A stretch of 64,000 nt of DNA from Tritrichomonas musculus (lineage: Eukaryota; Parabasalia; Tritrichomonadida; Tritrichomonadidae). The notes under the pieces are model-generated. The model did not search any database. It saw only the letters and a list, made by a program, of their open reading frames with translations, and was not told where the DNA came from. Each line of letters begins with the position of its first letter. Positions within the stretch are counted from its first letter, which is position 1. The stretch spans positions 2,976,001 through 3,040,000 of the forward strand of contig JAPFFF010000010.1 of assembly GCA_039105265.1 (NCBI GenBank), written 5' to 3'. Shown here piece after piece: positions 58,442 through 64,000 of the stretch. The position numbers and the translations under genes were made by a program.

Positions 58442-59635
58442 TTTTTTTTTAATTTTATTCCAGTTAAAAATTCAACCGAACCACCAGTTGAAAAAACAAC
58501 AAGTAATCCACCACCAAAATCATCTGATCAATCAGAACTTGAAAAAGTTAAATTGGCCAATGAATCTCTAAAAAGCCAACTTGAAACAAAAACAAAAGAA
58601 TTTGAATCACAACAACAACAATTGCAATCAAAATTAGATGAAATCTACAATGAAAAAGAAAATTTAGAAATTCAACTTCGAAACTGCCAAAAACAATTAG
58701 AAAAGCTTGAATCAACAAAAAATTCAGCACAACTTGAATCAACACCAAACGAGACAAATCACAAATTAAAAATCCTTGATTCAGAATTGTTGAAAGAATA
58801 CGAGAAAATGGAACAAATTGGAATTGGTTCAAGTGGGCAAGTTGTCAAAGTTGCAAAGAAAATTTTCTATGCTTTGAAAATCATGAGCACGGAAAATACA
58901 ACGGTTGAAAATCTTCGACAATTCTTAAATGAATATGAAATCATGAATCTTTTAAATCATCCAAACATATTGAAAGCATTTGGTGTTTTTCTTTCAGATG
59001 AAAAAAGTTTACCATCAATTCTTCTTGAATATTGCCAAACCAATCTCTCAGCAGTCATCAAGAACAAAAGTTTTTCCAACGTTCAACTTATTTGTGCAAT
59101 TTATCAAATTGCAGAAGGAATGAGATACATTCATTTCAACAAAATCATTCATCGTGATTTGAAGCCAACGAATATTCTCGTTACATCCGATGGAACAATT
59201 AAAATCAGCGATTTTGGCATCTCTAAATTGATGACACCTGAAGAACTTACAATGACAATTGGCGTTGGAACAAATAAATTCATGGCACCTGAAATCATTG
59301 CTGAGGAAGATAATTACAATGAAAAAGTTGACGTTTATTCATTTGGCGTTCTTGTCTATTACACATTGAGCGGTGGCGAATTGCCTAAAATCAAAACCCC
59401 TCAAATTTTACAAGGTAAAAAAGCAGAAATCCCTTCTTCATTCACCAAATTTGCTAAAGAATTAATCGACAGCTGCTGGGAATTTGAAGCTGAAAATCGT
59501 CCAAGTTTCAATGAAATTTGCCAAAAATTGCAAGCTAATCATTACAATTTGATGAACATCTCAAATGGCGAAACAAATGAAGTTGAAATTTTCGTACAAA
59601 ATCATCAAAAGAGACTTCCAAAATATGGTCAATGA
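58442..59635 (+). CDS. TKL-like protein kinase with coiled coil, 5' end missing
   Basis: The frame is open from 58442, after a TAA, to 59635 but has no ATG until within the kinase domain (KMEQIGIGSSGQV). The coding sequence therefore appears 5'-truncated, probably by growth of the repetitive DNA before it. Order of parts: a Pro/Ser/Thr linker (NSTEPPVEKTTSNPPPKSSD), a coiled coil of about 75 residues (LKSQLETKTKEFESQQQQLQ), and then a kinase domain. The kinase domain has IGIGSSGQVVKV, ALKIMS (Lys), IIHRDLKPTNIL (full HRD), KISDFGISKL (DFG), MAPEIIAE, VDVYSFGVLVYYTL and RPSFNEICQKL. All catalytic motifs are intact, and the TKL-like pattern (HRDLKPTNIL...MAPE) is common in trichomonads. A TTG or an upstream exon as start cannot be excluded. 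Confidence 0.78.
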   Translation, partial: FFFNFIPVKNSTEPPVEKTTSNPPPKSSDQSELEKVKLANESLKSQLETKTKEFESQQQQLQSKLDEIYNEKENLEIQLRNCQKQLEKLESTKNSAQLESTPNETNHKLKILDSELLKEYEKMEQIGIGSSGQVVKVAKKIFYALKIMSTENTTVENLRQFLNEYEIMNLLNHPNILKAFGVFLSDEKSLPSILLEYCQTNLSAVIKNKSFSNVQLICAIYQIAEGMRYIHFNKIIHRDLKPTNILVTSDGTIKISDFGISKLMTPEELTMTIGVGTNKFMAPEIIAEEDNYNEKVDVYSFGVLVYYTLSGGELPKIKTPQILQGKKAEIPSSFTKFAKELIDSCWEFEAENRPSFNEICQKLQANHYNLMNISNGETNEVEIFVQNHQKRLPKYGQ

Positions 59636-59870
59636 GATGGTAAAACTTTTAATAAACAAGAATTCTAAGATTTAATTTTAATTTTTTATTTTTATTTTTT
59701 GAATAAATGCATCAATCTTTTTCTAAGGATAAATAGTCACTTCATTTTGATACTTTTTAATAGAATGTATATTTGTAAAGCGATAACTCAAAAGACAAAA
59801 AATATTTAATTCATTGAAAAATATATCCAATTTATTTTTATTCTTTATGCTGAATAAAACTCCAAATAAA

Positions 59871-60970
59871 TTATAATTCTCCATCTTTTGCACTAGCTGA
59901 TTTATGATTACTCTTTCTATTACGAATTACTAAAATTACAATTATAATCACCAATACCACAATCACGACTGCACAAACAGCTATTCCCACAATCCATCCA
60001 ATATTTGATTCTTTTTTAGGTGGATTATCTTTTGGCTAATTCAAACTTTCATTTGGTGTAAAAGTTAATGAATCAATGCCATTGATAACTGGTTTATCGG
60101 TTTTTGGCTTGTATACATAACTTTCTTCTTCTGTTTTAATTGTATTTAAGGTATCAACTCTTTCAATTTCATATTTATTCTTATCATAATTAATAATAAA
60201 ATTGTTGTCGTTGAAATTTGATGATAAAAATTCATCGGCTATAGTAAGATTCGTTTTATGTTTGGCACAATTTTCATTATTTTGATAACATGTAAAATTA
60301 AAATGTAAACCTCTTGCAATACTTCCAAATTGTTGAGCAAGAGAAAATTTTAACATGATACCTAAACTTGAGCCAGATTCATCAGAATTATAATTTTTTA
60401 TTCGATCTGTTATTATTACTGTAGCTTGTTTTTTGGTTTTTATTTTGTTTGGCCCTGTTGAATAAGTAATCAATGGAGTATAAAAATAATCAACTGATTT
60501 TTAATTTGAATCATAAAACAATGTTGAACCAACAAGCATTAAACTATTTAATGAGTATGGATATGAAAATGTAAGAGAGCATGATTCAAAATAAAGAAAA
60601 GGAACTCAGCTTGAATCGTATCCTTTGATAGTAACTTGCTTAACTTCTTTTGTTAATATTTTTTTATTCTGCACACCAAAGTCATTTATTTTTTGATACA
60701 TCTTTTGACTATTTTCTTGAATAAAAGAGAATTTGTCTTCCTCTAATAATAATGAACTCATTGAAACCCCTTTCACATAAACATTTATTTGTTTATTTGC
60801 AAAATCAAATCTTAGTGGAGTTGATGCTGTTGAAGAATATGTGTTGAAAAAAAGAAATATATCCGAAATTTGATGGTATGAGAAAAACTGTGTTATTTAA
60901 ATATCCATTAATTAATTCACGTTTTTCTTCTGTATACATCAGTTGGCATGCTTTCAGTTAGTATTATAAT
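59871..60970 (-). pseudogene. Single-pass surface protein gene, decayed
   Basis: On the minus strand a collinear reading runs RFDFANKQINVYVKGVSMSS, then VTIKGYDSS, a stop, VPFLYFESCSLTFSYPYSLN, a second stop, ITYSTGPNKIKTKKQATVII, FNFTCYQNNENCAKHKTNLT, and then a third stop. After that comes IGWIVGIAVCAVVIVVLVII, a strong transmembrane helix, followed by the cytoplasmic tail RNRKSNHKSASAKDGEL. Three in-frame stops lie in one frame (near 60604, 60501 and 60037), and a frame break occurs near 60860. No recognisable start is seen. The C-terminal anchor and short basic tail are typical of trichomonad surface proteins. The extracellular family is not recognised. The gene is no longer functional as read. 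Confidence 0.72.
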
Positions 60971-61544
60971 TGGAGTTACTGTACTTCAATGAAACAACTA
61001 TTGAATTATTAGTGATTTTGATATACAGAAATCATAAATTATAATATCGATGAAAGCTTTGATGATTTGATCTCCTGAAATCATTCAAGTCTTTATTTTC
61101 TCTAATTTTGAATATTTTATGAAAAAGCTTTGTTAAACAGTTAAAGTAGCATAAATGAAATGATGAATAATTTTATATTAATGAATTATTAATGAAAATG
61201 TTAATGAAACGATAATTAAACGTTAATAATGAAACTTCACTAATCAAAATGTTTCACCAATAACTCAAACTTTTTCCAAGTTTTCTCATTTGTTTTAGAT
61301 TATTGAATCTCTTTATTTGTTTGTAGAGTAAAATAATATAATTTATCAACAAATTTTTATGCGAATGAAATAAAAAAATGATCATAATATGGCTATTTAT
61401 TTCATTTAAAACTAATATCTATTTTTATTACTTTCATCTTTAACATCAATATGAAGTCATGCTTTTGAAAGATGTCCATCATTTGAAAATATTATTATTT
61501 TTGACTCTGTAACATTTATCGGAAAAAATCAAAAAAAAAAAAAA
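60971..61544. other. Intergenic stretch
   Basis: No gene. It may contain the unrecognisable 5' part of the surface-protein pseudogene. Confidence 0.45.
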
Positions 61545-62260
61545 ATCAATTTGTTTGATGTCTAAAAGGTATTTTCAATTAAAAAACAATTTTTATATTT
61601 AGTACCATACATTACTCTTTTTTATGAATTAAAGTTTTATTTATCTACCATACAGATCAATATTAAAAGAATTTTCATTTTTTTCGATTTGAAAAATATT
61701 ATTATTTTCGATTTCATCACTTGAAAATATTATTAATTTGCCATAATATTCAATGCAATATATTACATCTTTCTGGTATTTAATAATTTGATTATTAACA
61801 GTAAGCATCGATTTTTTATGATTTTTATGAATTTTCATAATGTATTATTTTGTAAAAAATAACTTTTCTACTTTTATTTTCAGTAAATTGATTTATTGCT
61901 ATTATATTGCATTAAATGCTTTAGTAATCATGAAGATAATATTCATCCTCAATTGAAAAAATTCAATTTTCATATTTTTAATCATCATCACAAAATCTTT
62001 ATTTATTCATTTATATCCAATGCTATAAATGAAAAAATAGCTTTAATAGCAAGCGTTATTGCTATTTTTCTGTTTTCTTTCAATGATTAAATCATTTTCT
62101 TCATTAAATTTTTTGAAATCGAAAAAACGAAAATTCTTTTAATATTGATCTGTATGGTAGATAAATAAAACTTTAATTCATAAAAAAGAGTAATGTATGG
62201 TACTAAATATAAAAATTGTTTTTTAATTGAAAATACCTTTTAGACATCAAACAAATTGAT
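61545..62260. repeat. Long inverted repeat, arms of about 145 bp
   Basis: The arms at 61545-61690 and 62116-62260 are reverse complements, perfect over about the outer 120 bases; only one substitution and one T-run length difference were seen near the inner end. The outer end starts ATCAATTTGTTTGATGTCTA. The 425-bp centre has no transposase. The 64-65 codon frames seen here show no domain. The structure fits a foldback-type transposable element or a recent inverted duplication; no target duplication was recognised. Confidence 0.9.
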
Positions 62261-62500
62261 TTTTTTTGAAAAATAATGAAACGAAGAAAAAATGATAAAT
62301 AAATAAAAGATATTTAATATAATAAATAAAATAGATTATACATAATATAAGATATAATAATTAATTAAAAGTGTTGTATTATTCCAAATGGTTCATGAGA
62401 AAAATTTATTTTAATTTGTTAAAGATTTGAAACTGACTTTTTTCCACGAATTTTAATTGAATTTTTTGATAAACGAATTTTACTTCCTATTTTTTACAAA
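62261..62500. other. Short AT-rich upstream region
   Basis: Upstream of the BTB gene. No clear initiator motif seen. Confidence 0.4.
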
Positions 62501-63802
62501 ATGCAAAAAGCACAGTTACAGCTTAAAACAACAAGCATTTTGACAGTCCCATTTCAAATATATGACAATGATTTCATGCTCATTGTGAATGGCAAAGAGT
62601 TCAAGACAAGTCGAATTCTATCTGATATTTTATCTCCGAAAATCAGCCAAATTCATTCAATAGATCCAACATTCAATGAATTTATCATAACAACGCACAA
62701 TCAAGGCGATTTTACTAACATATTAAAACTTTTAACATTTCAATCAACAGAAATCCCAACAAGTGAAATACCATTCATAGCTGAAATCATCGAACTTTTT
62801 GAGAACACTTCAATTGATATTCCAAACCAAGATCAAGTTACAAATGTCACTCTTGATAACGTTTTCGATCTTTTAAAGCACCAAGAACGATACAAATTTT
62901 TCCATTCAAAATCAATTCAAAATTTGATTGATTTCATATCAACCAATTTTTATGAAATCAGTGAAAAACAAGAAGATGAAATGACGCAGCTTTCCCTTGA
63001 TACACTTATTCGAATCATCAATAATTCGAAACTTTTGTTAAAAACCGAATCTCAACTTTTGAAATTTGTGAACAAACTTTATGTGAAAGATAGAGACGCG
63101 TCGGTATTATATGAGTTTGTTCAATTCGCCAATGTTGATTCAGAGTCGCTTGAAGAATTTCTTTCTGTCTTTGACATCAATGACATTACGATAGAAACTT
63201 GGGAGCAGCTCAAAGAAAAATTGAGAGGAAATTTAAATAAAACCAGTTCACAACGATACAAAGAGAAAGAAAAAGTTGGAATTGAATTCAAATTCAAATA
63301 TGATTCAAATCAGCATTTCAATGGAATCTTTCATAATTTTGGCAAAAATTCAAATGGAATTATTTCTAATGATGTTAATATAACTTCGTCTTCGGCAGAA
63401 ACAGAAAATCGGCAGCCAACAAACGTTGTCCAATACAATAATTCATCTCGTGACTCATTTTACTCTAAAAATATGCCTGATCAGTGGATCTGCTTTGAAC
63501 TCAAGAATCATCAGCTCATTCCTTCTTGTTATGAAATTTTGTCATCTCCATTTCCAAAAGGAAATTATCATCCAAAGAGTTGGGTGATTGAGGCGTCTAA
63601 TGATGGGAATAATTGGACAATTATTGATGAACAGAATAATTGTTCGTGTCTGAATGACAAGAGCGTTATTCATTGTTTTCCAATCAAAACTAAAGATAAT
63701 AAGAGCTTTCGATACTTCAGATTTCATTCTACTGGGGAAAACTGGCGTAATGATAATATTATTATGTTTCATTCCATTGAGTTTTATGGAAGTTTAATAT
63801 AA
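62501..63802 (+). CDS. BTB-BACK-discoidin (F5/8 type C) domain protein
   Basis: The 433-residue protein has an N-terminal BTB/POZ-like region (about 22-90: FMLIVNGKEFKTSRILSDIL then SPKISQ), a BACK-like helical region (about 110-240, including LSLDTLIRIINNSKLLLKTE and LLKFVNKLY, where members often read E..L..F), and a C-terminal F5/8C discoidin fold (about 270-433). The last carries GIISNDVNITSSSAETENRQ, DQWICFELKNHQLIPSCYEI, SWVIEASNDGNNWTIIDEQN, FRYFRFHSTGENWRNDNIIM and HSIEFYGSL, a typical discoidin end. This three-part layout is a large trichomonad family. BTB proteins often act as adaptors for cullin-3 ubiquitin ligases and the discoidin domain binds glycans or proteins, but there is no secretion signal, so a cytosolic adaptor role is likely. 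The start is the first ATG. Confidence 0.88.
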   Translation: MQKAQLQLKTTSILTVPFQIYDNDFMLIVNGKEFKTSRILSDILSPKISQIHSIDPTFNEFIITTHNQGDFTNILKLLTFQSTEIPTSEIPFIAEIIELFENTSIDIPNQDQVTNVTLDNVFDLLKHQERYKFFHSKSIQNLIDFISTNFYEISEKQEDEMTQLSLDTLIRIINNSKLLLKTESQLLKFVNKLYVKDRDASVLYEFVQFANVDSESLEEFLSVFDINDITIETWEQLKEKLRGNLNKTSSQRYKEKEKVGIEFKFKYDSNQHFNGIFHNFGKNSNGIISNDVNITSSSAETENRQPTNVVQYNNSSRDSFYSKNMPDQWICFELKNHQLIPSCYEILSSPFPKGNYHPKSWVIEASNDGNNWTIIDEQNNCSCLNDKSVIHCFPIKTKDNKSFRYFRFHSTGENWRNDNIIMFHSIEFYGSLI

Positions 63803-64000
63803 ACTAAATTAAAACTTTTTCATATGAAATTTCTTATTTCTATCATCATCAATAAATTTTTCTGTGAATAGAATAAAATATACTAATATAAAGAGAAAAT
63901 TGAATTTTTATTATCAATTAAAATTAAGATTTATATTAATTTTTTTTTTTTTCCATGAATAATTTAATGATTTATAATGGCAGTGATATTTTTATCATAA
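63803..64000. other. AT-rich 3' flank at the window end
   Basis: No feature seen. Confidence 0.5.

Noticed and set aside
61641-62090. 64-65 codon frames inside the long inverted repeat
   Set aside because: No domain. They arise from or near the inverted arms and are not supported as genes.

Overview
This window looks like a nuclear contig from a parabasalid protist (trichomonad), most likely Tritrichomonas or a close relative. The DNA is very AT-rich, and no gene needs an intron. Several genes have a trichomonad-type initiator (TCA[CT]TTTA/T) 10-35 bases before the ATG. The protein families are also typical: BspA-type leucine-rich repeats, DUF3447/ankyrin proteins, Sel1-repeat kinases, a two-repeat Myb protein, a BTB-BACK-discoidin protein, hAT and mariner transposons, and an enzyme with a hydrogenosome-like leader. 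The genus is inference; the lineage is well supported.

Left part (1-11.5 kb). This part is mostly decayed. It holds an Hsp70 pseudogene (about 1.02-2.27 kb), an R2R3 Myb gene (3.56-4.35 kb), a fossil integrase fragment (about 5 kb), a mariner relic (5.6-6.9 kb) and a 789-bp terminal-inverted-repeat (TIR) element (7.9-8.7 kb). A macrodomain protein with a long charged tail (8.76-10.56 kb) and a 226-bp TTAA-ended MITE (10.8-11.0 kb) follow.

Middle left (11.5-30.7 kb). Here are a tandem degenerate-kinase protein, a kinase-Sel1 gene broken at two points, a well-preserved hAT transposon, and a molybdo-flavoenzyme of the xanthine dehydrogenase/aldehyde oxidase family with a putative hydrogenosomal leader. 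They are followed by a Sel1 fragment, a secreted LCAT-like acyltransferase/lipase, a protein kinase and a truncated bacterial-type poly(ADP-ribose) glycohydrolase.

Middle right (31-54 kb). Three loci pair DUF3447 with ankyrin and/or BspA-LRR sequence (31.7-33.8, 41.0-44.9 and 53.6-50.8 kb), and a fourth DUF3447 gene is a pseudogene (36.3-34.8 kb). The 41-kb gene is an unusual 1308-residue fusion: DUF3447, LRR, degenerate kinase, septin/AIG1-like GTPase and a Cys/His-rich module. Nearby are a tail-anchored protein joining a ubiquitin-like domain to a papain-like protease, tRNA-Val(AAC), tRNA-Leu(AAG), the C-terminal half of a Rad50-like ATPase, and a 16-unit LRR array whose 69-bp units are almost identical.

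Right part (54-64 kb). This part has a BspA-LRR gene with one in-frame stop, a 22-bp minisatellite, a 5'-incomplete TKL-like kinase, a decayed single-pass surface protein, a 716-bp near-perfect long inverted repeat, and an intact BTB-BACK-F5/8C gene.

Overall the window mixes a few housekeeping-like enzymes with expanded signalling and surface families at all stages of decay. Several copies carry only one or two lesions, so they are either young pseudogenes or affected by sequencing errors. The strongest candidates for undescribed biology are the five-module GTPase fusion, the Ubl-protease, the hydrogenosome-leader molybdoenzyme and the homogenised LRR array.
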